Below, in pieces: positions 55,082 through 63,965 of a DNA stretch of 64,000 nucleotides (positions within the stretch are counted from its first letter, which is position 1; each line of letters opens with the position of its first letter). The notes beneath the pieces are model-generated. The model made no database searches and was not told the DNA's origin. It saw only the letters and a program-made list of their open reading frames with translations. The position numbers and the translations under genes are program-made. Source of the stretch: Roseiarcus sp963813195 (GTDB lineage Bacteria; Pseudomonadota; Alphaproteobacteria; Rhizobiales; Beijerinckiaceae); contig CAWEYC010000021.1 of NCBI GenBank assembly GCA_963813195.1, forward strand, positions 146,597 through 210,596, in the 5' to 3' direction.

Positions 55082-56059
55082 CTAGAATGCGCTCGCCAGC
55101 ATTTCCTTGGCGTTGCTCGCATCGAAGAACCGGTCGGGATTGATGATCACGGGCGCGATCTTTTCGCCGGCGGCGTATTGGTACATGATCTCGAAGGCCT
55201 TCGGCCCAAAGCGCGGGCTGCATTCGCAGGTCGCGCCCATCTTGCCCTCGATGATCGCTTGAACGGCGTCCTTTTCCCCGTCGATGGACACGACCAGAAT
55301 GTCCTTGCCCGGCGTCTTTCCGGCCGCCTCGATCGCGGCGACCGCGCCCAGCGCCATCTCATCGTTGTGCGCATAGACGATCGTCGCGTCCGGATGCGCC
55401 TGCAGGAGCGTTTCGGCGACCTGCCGCCCCTTGTCGCGGGCGAAGTCGCCCGACTGGCTGGCCAGAATCGCCATGCCGGGGGCCGCCTTGATCGCGTCGT
55501 CGAAACCCTTCTTGCGATCATTGGCCGGCGAGGAACCGATCGTGCCTTCGAGCTCGATGATCTTGCCTTTTCCGCCCGCGGTCTTGATCGTCCATTCGGC
55601 GACCCGCTGGCCCTCCTGAATGAAGTTGGAGCCGACGAAGGCGAGGTAGTCCTCGCCCGCCTTGGCGAGCGAAGGGTCGACGCTGCGATCTATCAGGAGC
55701 ACGGGGATGCCGGCCTTCTTGGCGGCCATCACGGCGGGAATCAGCGGCTTTTCCTCGCGCGGCGCCAGGAAGATGAAGTCGACGCCTTGCGCGATCATGC
55801 TGTTGACGTCGGCGACCTGCTTGGCGGCCGAGCTTGCGGCGTCGGTGTAGACGAGCTGACAGCCCCGCTTCTTCGCCTCGTCCTGCATGCTGGCGGTCTG
55901 CGCCAGGCGCCACGGGTTATTGCTTTCCGTCTGCGCGAAGCCGACCTTATAGGTGTCCTTTTTCTTGAGCGGCGGCACTGCCGCGAAAGCGGGCGCGATC
56001 GTCAGCGCCGCGGCGCCGCCCGCCGTACGGATCAAGAATGTCCGGCGATCTATGATCAT
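55082..56059 (-). CDS. Sugar-binding protein of a YtfQ-type ABC transporter
   Basis: Periplasmic substrate binder of 325 residues. The N-terminus reads DRRTFLIRTAGGAAALTIAPAFA split over a signal peptide with twin arginines, which points to Tat export. The type I periplasmic fold shows NPWRLAQTASMQDEAKKRG, IAQGVDFIFLAP and AGIPVLLIDRSVD near residues 48-125, closest by eye to galactofuranose-binding YtfQ, though ribose or arabinose binders are related. It is the first gene of the operon; the upstream gap (56060-56281) contains a candidate regulatory palindrome and a divergent LacI gene. Confidence 0.9.
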   Translation of the reverse strand: MIIDRRTFLIRTAGGAAALTIAPAFAAVPPLKKKDTYKVGFAQTESNNPWRLAQTASMQDEAKKRGCQLVYTDAASSAAKQVADVNSMIAQGVDFIFLAPREEKPLIPAVMAAKKAGIPVLLIDRSVDPSLAKAGEDYLAFVGSNFIQEGQRVAEWTIKTAGGKGKIIELEGTIGSSPANDRKKGFDDAIKAAPGMAILASQSGDFARDKGRQVAETLLQAHPDATIVYAHNDEMALGAVAAIEAAGKTPGKDILVVSIDGEKDAVQAIIEGKMGATCECSPRFGPKAFEIMYQYAAGEKIAPVIINPDRFFDASNAKEMLASAF

Positions 56060-56248
56060 TTCGTTTCCTCCTGAAACACTGCGAACTTTGCGTCCGCTTC
56101 AACTCCGGTCCGGGACCGTTCCGACAGGGATATCGACCTCAGACCGTCTCGCCGCCACCCCTAGCCACGAGTTCCTGGCGAAACTCCCATCGATGGTAAT
56201 AATTGTCAATGGACATTTCCGCAAAGAGCCGACGATCTAAAACTTTGA

Positions 56249-56263
56249 CGTTGATATTCAACG
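56249..56263. promoter_or_regulatory. Candidate operator for the LacI-type regulator
   Basis: Inverted repeat CGTTGA-TAT-TCAACG lies 19 bases before the LacI-type start, in the divergent gap that separates the regulator from the sugar transporter operon. LacI proteins bind palindromes of about this size over the target promoter. The rest of the gap is A/T-rich, including AATAATTGTCAATGG, and should hold the two promoters. Confidence 0.5.
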
Positions 56264-56281
56264 ATTTATGTTGCTAATAAT

Positions 56282-57379
56282 ATGCGCAAGAAAGGCGGGA
56301 TGACAGGCATGAGGGCGACCATTCCGGGCCAGGAAAGACGGGGCGACCAACGTCCCCGCGTCGAACGGGCGCACCCAGCGCGACGCCCGACGATGATCGA
56401 CATCGCCAACGAGGCGCGGGTCTCCCAGACCACGGTGTCGCTCGTGCTCAATCGCGCCGACGGCGCGCGGCTTGCGGCTCAGACCCGCGAACGGGTGCTC
56501 AAGGCGGCGGCCAAGCTGGGATACCAGCGGGGCCGCCGTCGCGGCGCCTCGGTCGCCTCGCAGGCCATGTCGATCGGCTTCGTCTGCGACGAAATCTCGA
56601 CGGACCCGTGGACGTCGATCGGCTTCGACGGCGTGCGCGAACGGGCCTGGGAACGGGGCTTCACTGTCATCGCCATGACGACCAGCGGCGACGCCGACAT
56701 GGAAAATGCCGCGCTCGAGCAATTGGCCTCGCAGCCGTTGTCCGGGCTGATCTACGCCACGATCAACACGCGCCTCGTCCATCCGCCCGCGAAGCTCCCG
56801 CCGATACCGACAGTCCTGCTGAATTGCCACGCCGTCGGCGGCGCGTTGCCTTCGGTCGTGCCGGGCGAAGTCTCCGGCGGCCATTCGGCGACCGACTTCC
56901 TGCTGCGAGCCGGCCATCGGCGCATCGGCTACATCAATGGCGAGCCGAGCATGGAAGCGTCCCGGCACCGGTTGAGGGGCTACCGTCACGCTTTGGCGAC
57001 CGCCGATCTGCCGTTCGATCCCGATCTCGTGCGCGAGGGCAATTGGCAGCCGCTTTCGGGGTACGAAGGCGCGCACGAACTTATGCGCCTCGCATCGCCG
57101 CCGACGGCGATCTTCTGCGCCAATGATTTGATGGCGGTGGGGTGCTATGAAGCGCTGCGGGAGCTCGGCCTTAAGATCCCGGACGACGTCGCCGTCATGG
57201 GCTATGACGACCGCGAGATCGCGCAACATCTGCATCCCCCGCTCACCACGGTCCTGCTGCCTCATTTCGAAATGGGAACGATCGCCGCCGAGCTTCTTCT
57301 CGACGCCGCCGCGGGGCCGAGCCAACGTCGCGAGCACATCAAAGTCGAATGTCCGATCGTCGAGCGCAAGTCGGTGTGA
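56282..57379 (+). CDS. LacI family transcriptional regulator of the sugar transporter
   Basis: Repressor of about 365 residues. The helix-turn-helix TMIDIANEARVSQTTVSLVLNR is at residues about 37-58, followed by the hinge and a sugar-binding domain (SIGFVCDEI, IFCANDLMAVGCYEALRELG, VAVMGYDD). The first 37 residues are an unusual basic extension and a start at 56300 or 56309 is equally possible; none alters the HTH. It is divergent from the sugar importer operon, which it most likely represses until the sugar arrives, and upstream of the isomerase gene at 57411. Confidence 0.9.
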   Translation: MRKKGGMTGMRATIPGQERRGDQRPRVERAHPARRPTMIDIANEARVSQTTVSLVLNRADGARLAAQTRERVLKAAAKLGYQRGRRRGASVASQAMSIGFVCDEISTDPWTSIGFDGVRERAWERGFTVIAMTTSGDADMENAALEQLASQPLSGLIYATINTRLVHPPAKLPPIPTVLLNCHAVGGALPSVVPGEVSGGHSATDFLLRAGHRRIGYINGEPSMEASRHRLRGYRHALATADLPFDPDLVREGNWQPLSGYEGAHELMRLASPPTAIFCANDLMAVGCYEALRELGLKIPDDVAVMGYDDREIAQHLHPPLTTVLLPHFEMGTIAAELLLDAAAGPSQRREHIKVECPIVERKSV

Positions 57380-57410
57380 CCGCCCGGCCAATACGAGGGG
57401 AGGAGCGAGC

Positions 57411-57974
57411 ATGCCGCGGAGACTGGCGGATTTATCGAAGGGCGCCTTGGACGACCTGAGCCGGGTCTTCGCGAAACTGCCCGACGATGCGGCGGACCCA
57501 TTGATCGAGGCCATCGTCGGCGCCGGGTCGATCGTCGTGTTCGGCTGCGGTCGGGAAGGACTGCAGATGCGCGGCTTCGCGATGCGTCTTTTTCATATGG
57601 GGCGGCGCGTCGCCGTGTGGGGCGACATGACGACGCCGCCTGTCGGGACGGGCGATCTGCTGATCGTCTCGGCCGGTCCCGGATATCTCGCCACCGCCGA
57701 TGTCCTCCTCGACATCGCGCGGAAAGCCGGCGCGCGCACCGCGCTCATTACAGCGCAGCCCAGCGGCGCATTGGCGAAGCGCGTCGACGTCGTCTGTGTG
57801 ATTCCGGCTCAGACGATGGCCGACGACCAGGGAGCGAATTTGTCGGTCCTCCCGATGGGCTCGCTGTTCGAGACCGCACAAATGATATTCTTCGAGCTGG
57901 TGATCCTGAAGCTCCGCCCCCGCTTCCACGAGAGTTTCGAGACCATGCGCGCGCGGCACACCAATCTGGAATAG
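57411..57974 (+). CDS. SIS-domain sugar-phosphate isomerase
   Basis: A 187-residue single-SIS protein, with VVFGCGREGLQMRGFAMRLFHMGR near residues 43-66, a SAGPGYLATADVLLDIARKAG loop near 88-108 and a C-terminal LPMGSLFETAQMIFFELVI. Size and layout match 6-phospho-3-hexuloisomerase-like proteins, but a plain sugar isomerase is just as likely, and no hexulose-phosphate synthase accompanies it. GAGGGGAGGAG precedes the ATG. It follows the LacI gene by 31 bases, so it may be the metabolic enzyme for the sugar the operon imports. Confidence 0.85.
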   Translation: MPRRLADLSKGALDDLSRVFAKLPDDAADPLIEAIVGAGSIVVFGCGREGLQMRGFAMRLFHMGRRVAVWGDMTTPPVGTGDLLIVSAGPGYLATADVLLDIARKAGARTALITAQPSGALAKRVDVVCVIPAQTMADDQGANLSVLPMGSLFETAQMIFFELVILKLRPRFHESFETMRARHTNLE

Positions 57975-58301
57975 ACCGCGATAACGCCAGGCGATTTGGC
58001 CCGATTGCCGGTCGGAGCAAGATTTTCATTGCTCGGGAGGCGACGCCTAACAATCATCGATGGCTTATTCCGGCGGGTTGGCCCACAGTATTTCTTATTG
58101 GCGAGAGTTCGATCCGCGGTCTATTCTCGGCGTGAAGTTGAGACGCCGGACGCGAAAAAGCCGATGTTCGACCCTATCGTTGCCTGCGTGGGAGGCGATG
58201 CGGCGCCTTGTTTTTGCGGGGGGAAACGAACAGCATGCGGTCGACTCAAATTCGCCCCAAGGCCCCAGGGCCGGTCGCGTCCGTCTAGAGAACGCAGAGC
58301 C
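57975..58301. other. Gene-free stretch upstream of the glycosyltransferase
   Basis: About 330 bases between the SIS gene and the glycosyltransferase. Open frames in it lack a ribosome site and homology. I see no repeat or strong promoter. Confidence 0.4.
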
Positions 58302-59444
58302 ATGCAACTGACCGCGCTCAGGGATTTTCGTCCGGCCGAGATTCGGGCAAATCCAATATTGCAAGTTTTGCCGCGAGGAATGCGCTATTCCCTCGCCACG
58401 GCGACGTCGATCGACCTGTTCGTTTGCGAGGTGGCCGCGCACAGCCGCCTTCGCGTGGAAGTCGTCGCCGAATCCAGCGACCCGGCCCTGCCGGCCGCTG
58501 CGATCCACAACCTGCCCGCCTTCGGCGTCGCCAAGACGCTGCGCCGCGCCCGTTTCATCGCCGATCTGGCGCGCGGCATCGACCCCTCGGCGATCGTCGT
58601 TCAGCAGCATCTGCCGTCGGCGGCGGCGGTACGCGCGCTCGTGCGCGCGCCCGTCATTCTGCAAAAGCATAATTTCTTGCGGCCACCGCGGAGCTCGAGA
58701 TGGGCGCGCCAGATTTCGCAATGGCGTCATACGCGCCAGATCAATTCGCTCTCCGGCGTGACCTTCGTGAGCGACGCAGTCCTCGCTCAATTTGAGCGCG
58801 ATTGGCCTGACGTCACGACGCCCCGGCGCGTCATCCCCAATGGCATCGATCTCGACGCCTGGAGCCCGCGCGTCGAGCGCGCCAAGATCGTGCTGGTGGT
58901 CGGCCGCGCCGCGCCAGAAAAGGGGTTGGTCGAAGCTGCGCAGGCGCTCTGCCAAGTCTTGCCTCGTCACCCCGACTGGTCGGCGACCTTCGTCGTTTCC
59001 GAATCGGGGCGATTTCCCGATTATTTCCAGACGCTGTGCTTCGCGTTGGCGCCACTCGGCGATCGCGTGAACCTGCTTGTCAACCGCCCGTTCGCCGAAG
59101 TGAAGGCGCTCAACGAGGCCGCCGCAGTCGCGCTCGTGCCATCGATGTGGCGTGAGCCGTTTGGTCGAACCTGTCTCGAGGCGCACGCCGGCGGCGCGGC
59201 GGTGATCTCGTCGGGTTCAGGAGGCTTGCGCGAAATCAGCGGCGACAAAGCGATATTCCTCAAGTCGGTCGACGCCCCCCGCATCGCAAGCGCGGTGGAG
59301 ACGCTGGTCAGCGACGACGCCTTGCGCCACCGCCTCGCCGCCGAAGGCTTGGAACGGGTGAGAACCCTCTTCGACGTACGCCGCGTCGCCGCCGATCTCG
59401 ATGATTTCTGCTCGCTCGTGATCGAGAAGGCGAGAGCGGGGTGA
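58302..59444 (+). CDS. Glycosyltransferase family 4-like protein
   Basis: Cytoplasmic or membrane-associated glycosyltransferase of about 380 residues. GT4/GT-B signature features are present: VIPNGIDLDAWSP near 181-193, VLVVGRAAPEKGLVEAA near 205, and the EX7E motif EPFGRTCLE near residue 285, followed by GGAAVISSGSGGLREI. It probably builds lipopolysaccharide or exopolysaccharide. The ribosome site is weak and an upstream in-frame extension is possible. It stands alone at the end of the core region. Confidence 0.87.
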   Translation: MQLTALRDFRPAEIRANPILQVLPRGMRYSLATATSIDLFVCEVAAHSRLRVEVVAESSDPALPAAAIHNLPAFGVAKTLRRARFIADLARGIDPSAIVVQQHLPSAAAVRALVRAPVILQKHNFLRPPRSSRWARQISQWRHTRQINSLSGVTFVSDAVLAQFERDWPDVTTPRRVIPNGIDLDAWSPRVERAKIVLVVGRAAPEKGLVEAAQALCQVLPRHPDWSATFVVSESGRFPDYFQTLCFALAPLGDRVNLLVNRPFAEVKALNEAAAVALVPSMWREPFGRTCLEAHAGGAAVISSGSGGLREISGDKAIFLKSVDAPRIASAVETLVSDDALRHRLAAEGLERVRTLFDVRRVAADLDDFCSLVIEKARAG

Positions 59445-59533
59445 CGCCCCGAGGGGGTGAAAGTGCGAACCGATCAGCAGTTCCAATCCCGCCGACTCGC
59501 CCCGGTTCCACCCATTGCTTCCCACAGTCGGCT

Positions 59534-60304
59534 TCAATGTGGACCACTTTTGCTCGGGGCCCCTTTCCACCCCTTCGAAACAATCCTGGGCGCTGGGTTT
59601 GGTAATTGCACCACGATGTGGCCGATGAAATTGCGACGGCAAGCCTTGGCGAAGGGATGCAGCCGCGACGGGTGTTTGGGGTCCCACGGGCTCTCTTCGG
59701 AATCGCTGAATGCTTCATGGTTGTTAGTTTCGACCGTCGCCACCCCGATCGGCGCATGGATAATCAAGTCCTCAAGGAAGGCTGCGGCAGCGTCGGCGCT
59801 GACCTCTCCTACGAGCTTGGCGAAAACAAACTTGGCGAAGTTGATCGCCACATAGAAGTATGAGCCACCCAACCCGTACGTCAACGCATGGATTTCAATC
59901 GTGAAATGAGCGGAGCTATCGGGAATCTGCCTCGCCCGAAGCTTTTCGGGTCGGCCTTTGGGAATGCGACTGATGCGATAGCGCCTCATGCATCGATGAA
60001 GTGCGGACCGGCTGAGAGCAGGGATCAGCGGTGTCAAGCGAGCCAGGCAATCATCGAGCGGGAGGCTGGTGCGCTGGCGGAAGATGACAACAAGCGCTTC
60101 CTCGGCGGGGGTCAGTGCGGTCGAGATCGGCCGTTTCGGCCCCCTCGGCGCGTCGAATATCGAGCGTCGGCGCCTCCATTTTGCGACCGTCTTCGGATCG
60201 AGACCCAGCCGGGCGGCGAGCGCCCGGTTGGATTCCCCGCTTTGCTGGATCTTACGTCGCAGCCTCGGGGTCGTGCGCGCGCTGGGGTGAGGCTTCCGGG
60301 TCAT
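59534..60304 (-). mobile_element. Decayed IS481-type transposase remnant
   Basis: Read from ATG 60304, the N-terminus TRKPHPSARTTPRLRRKIQQ and the helix-turn-helix NRALAARLGLDPKTVAKWRRR followed by PTALSPAEEALVV-like (here ISTALTPAEEALVVIFRQ) sequence are those of IS481 transposases. The integrase core, however, is spoiled: the first catalytic Asp position reads TIEIHAL instead of H-[I/V]-D, and the TDNG-x-EF block reads VETNNHEAFSD; the downstream part (HPFAKACRRN) is also degenerate. About 256 residues remain against more than 300 normally. It is no longer likely to move. It marks the border of the accessory region on its right. Terminal repeats are not evident. Confidence 0.7.
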
Positions 60305-60385
60305 TGTCCGCTGTTCGCGTAACTTCTGCTTAAGTCCATAGACTGCATCAACGGCCACCGTTCGATCAACGCCGCAAACGGGCAC

Positions 60386-61113
60386 GCGCCCTGCAAGCTG
60401 CGCGTTTCGAGAGTCGCGAGAACTTTCGCCGCGCCCGCAGGCTGACCTCGGTACGCCAGTCCCGGCTCAGCGCCCCTCGCTAAAGGGCTGGAAGCGAGTC
60501 CCGATCTCGCAACGGATCAGTCATTCGAGCCAGGGTTTCGAACCGATTTTGCTACCCTTCGTCGCTTCGAGTGGAGCCGACAGTGCGCTTGAGGACGGAG
60601 TTTCCGCAAGCCGATAGTTGATCGTCAATGCGACATTGTTTCTCCCTCCGCCTCTGCGCCTCCCGCGCGCAACGGGACATTTTTTTACCTATTGATATAT
60701 CGCAACTTTTTTCAGGTCCCTACCCGTCTTCATATTGTCTCAGGATCAAAAATGGGACGTCCATAGGGACAACGTCGACAAGCATTTTGTCCCGCGGTGT
60801 CATGGCGCATTCGCAGTGGTTTTGGGACAGTCGGACCGCTCTCCCCAAAGCGAGCGGCAGTTCGGCCCCGGGGTGTGCCACGGGCCGATCCATCGAGTGC
60901 GTCTGCCCCTCTGCCGCCTGCGATCCTAGCCTCGACCGCCGCAAAACTTTCGGGGCGCGCGGTTTCCACCTGCGCGAACTTGGCGCCCACCGCCCATTGG
61001 CCAGCGCGTTTTCCACCGAAAATCCCCGCCCGGAGACTGAAATAGCGCAGGAAGCTATTATCTTAGTTCGAGCGATAATTGGTTGATGTGGTCTCGGCTG
61101 TGGGGGCAGCGTC
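60386..61113. other. Gene-poor gap in the accessory region
   Basis: About 730 bases with mixed GC and A/T-rich patches such as TTGATATATCGCAACTTTTTTC near 60695. Frames on either strand are open for over 100 codons at 60628-61086 but lack ribosome sites or recognisable motifs. It may contain remains of inserted elements and the promoter of the TetR gene. Confidence 0.4.
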
Positions 61114-61818
61114 GTGGTGAAGTCGATTTTGAGGAAGGACAGGCGAAAGGCGGGAACGCGCGCCGGCATGAGCCGGGCGAAGATCGCGGACGCTACGACC
61201 AAGCTATGGTTGTCGGGGGGAGCCGACCGCTTTAGCATTCGGGCAGTCGCCGAGAGCCTTGATGTCGCGCCGGCGACAATCCGCGCGCACTTCAAGGGTG
61301 GAATTGCCGACCTGCTTGGCGAAATCGTGCGCTCCACCCTTGCGGAATTGGCGCCTCCCTATAAGCCGCATCAGGATCCCAAGAATTACCTGCGGGACTT
61401 TTTTCGTCGCGCGCAGGCGGCATTCCGTCAGAAGCCTCAACTCGGCCGCCTTGTCATCCTTCATCTCAGCGATGACCCCCTATTGAGCCCAACCTTCGCG
61501 GAACGGATCTGCGCGACGTTGGAGGCGATCGCCAAAGAGCCGAGCGCCGGTTGGGCGCTCGAACAGTTTGTCGGCCGTCTGGCCGGCCTGGTTATCGTGG
61601 AGACGGCAAGCTGGCGAGCCGAGGAGCCGGAAGCCATCAAGTCAAAATTCCGCAAGCGGATGTCAGCCCTGTCTAGTGTCGAATTTCCAACCCTTACGGC
61701 TGCCGGCGAGAAAATTACCTCACACATGATGAAGCGTTGCGCGGTGGATCCCTCGCACAAATCCGCCGACGCGGCCGCCGAGGCGATGATCGCCAAACTC
61801 GAAAAGGGTGAGACATAG
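61114..61818 (+). CDS. TetR family transcriptional regulator
   Basis: A 234-residue repressor-type protein. Helix-turn-helix region RFSIRAVAESLDVAPATIRAHF lies at about residues 40-61, and the C-terminal ligand domain is variable. It starts at a GTG (61114, or 61117) with GGGGGCAG nearby. Its target is not obvious: the neighbours are accessory genes of unknown function and no efflux gene lies alongside. Recognised from the HTH; role unknown. Confidence 0.82.
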   Translation: MVKSILRKDRRKAGTRAGMSRAKIADATTKLWLSGGADRFSIRAVAESLDVAPATIRAHFKGGIADLLGEIVRSTLAELAPPYKPHQDPKNYLRDFFRRAQAAFRQKPQLGRLVILHLSDDPLLSPTFAERICATLEAIAKEPSAGWALEQFVGRLAGLVIVETASWRAEEPEAIKSKFRKRMSALSSVEFPTLTAAGEKITSHMMKRCAVDPSHKSADAAAEAMIAKLEKGET

Positions 61819-62187
61819 TTACGAAGGAGTTGGGTCCCTAGTGGGTCAGCGGATTAATGACTTAGCGATGGACATTTCAACATCGCCCCACTTCGTTTAG
61901 GACACGACACGGCGGCAACACATGCTACGGCGATCCGCCCCCTCCTATAGTCGGCGCTCAGAAAAAATAGCCGACCACTATCTTTTATAAAACACGATGA
62001 TTGTTTATCGCCACTCGATTGACTGCGCCAAGAATGGCAAGTTTGATCAATACGGTCACGGTGCAATTATCTGCAAGCCAGTTTGGAAGTCGTATCGCAC
62101 GCCAAATATCCATATTATTTGGACGTTATACGCGAGTCTAGGCCGCTTTCTACTTGCGTTTAACGCAGATTTTGCTATTGTTATTGT
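61819..62187. other. A/T-rich gap upstream of an unknown gene pair
   Basis: About 370 bases with notably lower GC than the rest of the window (for example ACGATGATTGTTTATCGCC and TTTTGCTATTGTTATTGTATGG). It probably holds the promoter of the two-gene unit starting at 62188 and may mark transferred DNA. A short frame at 61997-62278 shows no motif. Confidence 0.45.
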
Positions 62188-62820
62188 ATGGATACTTCTT
62201 TGCGAGCCCACCAGCGACCCGCTCAAGGCTTCGACCGAACGTCAGTTGATCACGCACGCTCAGCTTCGCGACCCCTAGCGCTCAACCCCTGGGTCGCCTC
62301 GACCTTGCTCCAGAAGGCGATCCGTTGGGGCGACGCCGCGCTCGCCGAGCGAGCCGCGATGACGCTCCAGCGGCTTCGCGGAAAGGGAACATGGCGACGC
62401 TTCCTGGTCATTGCCTTTGAGGGCGTCAGCGGCGCGCCGGTCAACGGCATCATCGCGACAACCGTCGCCTGCATGGAGCCGAACGGGCGCGAAAGCGCCG
62501 GCGGCAATGAGCAGGCGGCCTGTCTCGTTGCCAGGCTTCTCGCCAAGGCTCCCAAAGATCGGTTGCCCGATAACCTGATCTGCACGGCGCACCGCCCGAC
62601 GGGTAGGTCGCGGCGGATCGGCGGGTTTGGAGCGCCTCGGGATCGAGACCGACATGGTGCATGTCGCGTCCCGGCGCTGCTGACCGTCGTCTGCGACAAT
62701 CTCGACCACCTCAACGCGATACCCGCCGCTGTTTCTCGCGCCAGCGCGCGCCCGGCGACTGACGCCCTTCACCGCGCCGACCCCTTTCAACCCGCGTTCC
62801 GCTCAAGGAGGAGACAATGA
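62188..62820 (+). CDS. Conserved protein of unknown function
   Basis: A 210-residue protein whose middle part looks conserved: NPWVASTLLQKAIRWGDAAL, LAERAAMTLQRLRGKGTWRRF, VIAFEGVSG, and CLVARLLAKAPKDRLPDNL near residues 35-130. These look like the small helical domain seen in accessory genes of Rhizobiales; I do not know a function. After residue 135 the sequence becomes Arg-rich and could reflect a frameshift. Its stop overlaps the next start (ATGA), so the two are translated together. No ribosome site is evident before ATG 62188. Confidence 0.6.
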   Translation: MDTSLRAHQRPAQGFDRTSVDHARSASRPLALNPWVASTLLQKAIRWGDAALAERAAMTLQRLRGKGTWRRFLVIAFEGVSGAPVNGIIATTVACMEPNGRESAGGNEQAACLVARLLAKAPKDRLPDNLICTAHRPTGRSRRIGGFGAPRDRDRHGACRVPALLTVVCDNLDHLNAIPAAVSRASARPATDALHRADPFQPAFRSRRRQ

Positions 62821-63341
62821 CGCCTAGCCAAGACCGTCTGTTCGACGCATACGAGGACGCCCTCGAACTCGCATCGAAGTTCGAGGAGAACTTCGTTGAG
62901 TTGGGCCGCTTGATGCGATACCTGCAGGATCACAACCACAACCTGTTCAAAGGGGTCTGCGCCAAGACCGTTCTGGATCCTCGCAAGGCCTATTACCTCG
63001 CGCGCATGGCCCGCCAGATCGAGAGGTTGGGGATCCCGGACCAACAGCTCATCGACCTCGGCTGGACCAAGGTTGCGGCGATCGGCCTCCACTTCACAAA
63101 GGCCAACTGGAGGGAGCTGATCAAGCTCGCCCAACGGCACACGGTTCGGGATTTGAAGATCATCGTGCAGGGCGGGACACCTGTTCCCGGCACCCGGTGC
63201 GTGCTGCTCTATCTCAAACCCCAGCAATATGAACTCTTCGCCAAGGCGATCCTCCAGCATGGCGGCGAGGCGAAAGGCCCCGGCCTGAAGAACACAGAAC
63301 GGGCCTTGATGACCCTCATCCAGAAGACGACCGCCGCATGA
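62817..63341 (+). CDS. Conserved protein of unknown function, coupled to the gene before it
   Basis: A 174-residue, mostly helical protein opening MTPSQDRLFDAYEDALELAS, with AKTVLDPRKAYYLARMARQIERLG, LGWTKVAAIGLHFTKANWREL and LLYLKPQQYELFAKAILQHGG in sequence. The middle resembles helix-turn-helix-like segments found in unknown Rhizobiales proteins, often on plasmids or islands. AAGGAGGAG precedes the ATG. It overlaps the upstream gene by four bases and likely works with it. Function unknown. Confidence 0.65.
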   Translation: MTPSQDRLFDAYEDALELASKFEENFVELGRLMRYLQDHNHNLFKGVCAKTVLDPRKAYYLARMARQIERLGIPDQQLIDLGWTKVAAIGLHFTKANWRELIKLAQRHTVRDLKIIVQGGTPVPGTRCVLLYLKPQQYELFAKAILQHGGEAKGPGLKNTERALMTLIQKTTAA

Positions 63342-63605
63342 GCGCTCCTTGTGGCGAAGTCAACGTAAGCGGCCTGTCGACGGGAAGGCCGTAGATGGTT
63401 CGACAACGCCGTTCTCTTTCACATGGAACTCGTCGGTCGCTTTCGCCCACATCATCGACGGCTATGGCGAGGCGGGCGGAGTTCACGAGTGCGCTGAAAT
63501 TGGGTACCTTCCTCTCGATTTTTAGAGACACGCGGGGCCAATTGGCTCGAACTCGGAAAACACATGCCTGCCATGAGGAGTGCGAGGTTGCCGCGACTAA
63601 CCCCT

Positions 63606-63965
63606 ATGATCCACATCGAACAAGCGATTCGCGATGCGGTGGAGAAGGGGGGATATCCTGCCTCCAGAAACGACGCCGGCGATGGAGGCTATGAGTGGAC
63701 CGTCGATGGGGTGCAGGTTCCTCCTGCGGCATTATACTTAGACCCCTCCTTTTGGGAGGCACTCGGTAAGGCCCGGGTATGGGGCAGTTTCTATGACGAG
63801 GAAGGGATGCCGCGTACCCAATCCTCACAGGGATGGTGGTATCCGATACCAGCTACCGACAGCAGCCAGGACGAACAGATGTGGCGAGCGCATTGGCGCT
63901 GCTTCCTCGGCCACCTCGATCAAGGGAAGGACGCGGAGAGCTTCTTCGCCGAGCTTCTCGAATAG
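63606..63965 (+). CDS. Small protein of unknown function
   Basis: A 119-residue protein from ATG 63606 (MIHIEQAIRDAVEKGGYPAS): a Trp-rich soluble protein with YEWTVDGVQVPPAALYLDPSFWEALGKA in the middle. Nothing in it matches a named domain, but the composition is protein-like. It lies 264 bases after the previous gene in the same direction and ends 35 bases from the window edge. An upstream in-frame ATG (63564) would add 14 residues. Confidence 0.6.
   Translation: MIHIEQAIRDAVEKGGYPASRNDAGDGGYEWTVDGVQVPPAALYLDPSFWEALGKARVWGSFYDEEGMPRTQSSQGWWYPIPATDSSQDEQMWRAHWRCFLGHLDQGKDAESFFAELLE

Noticed and set aside
57411..57974. Definite 6-phospho-3-hexuloisomerase of the RuMP pathway
   Set aside because: The SIS domain fits, but no hexulose-phosphate synthase is nearby and the sugar-operon context favours a different isomerase.
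60628..61086. A 152-codon open frame upstream of the TetR gene
   Set aside because: No ribosome site or motif, and biased low-complexity composition.
61997..62278. A 93-codon frame in the A/T-rich gap
   Set aside because: No ribosome site, no motif, overlaps the better supported gene at 62188.
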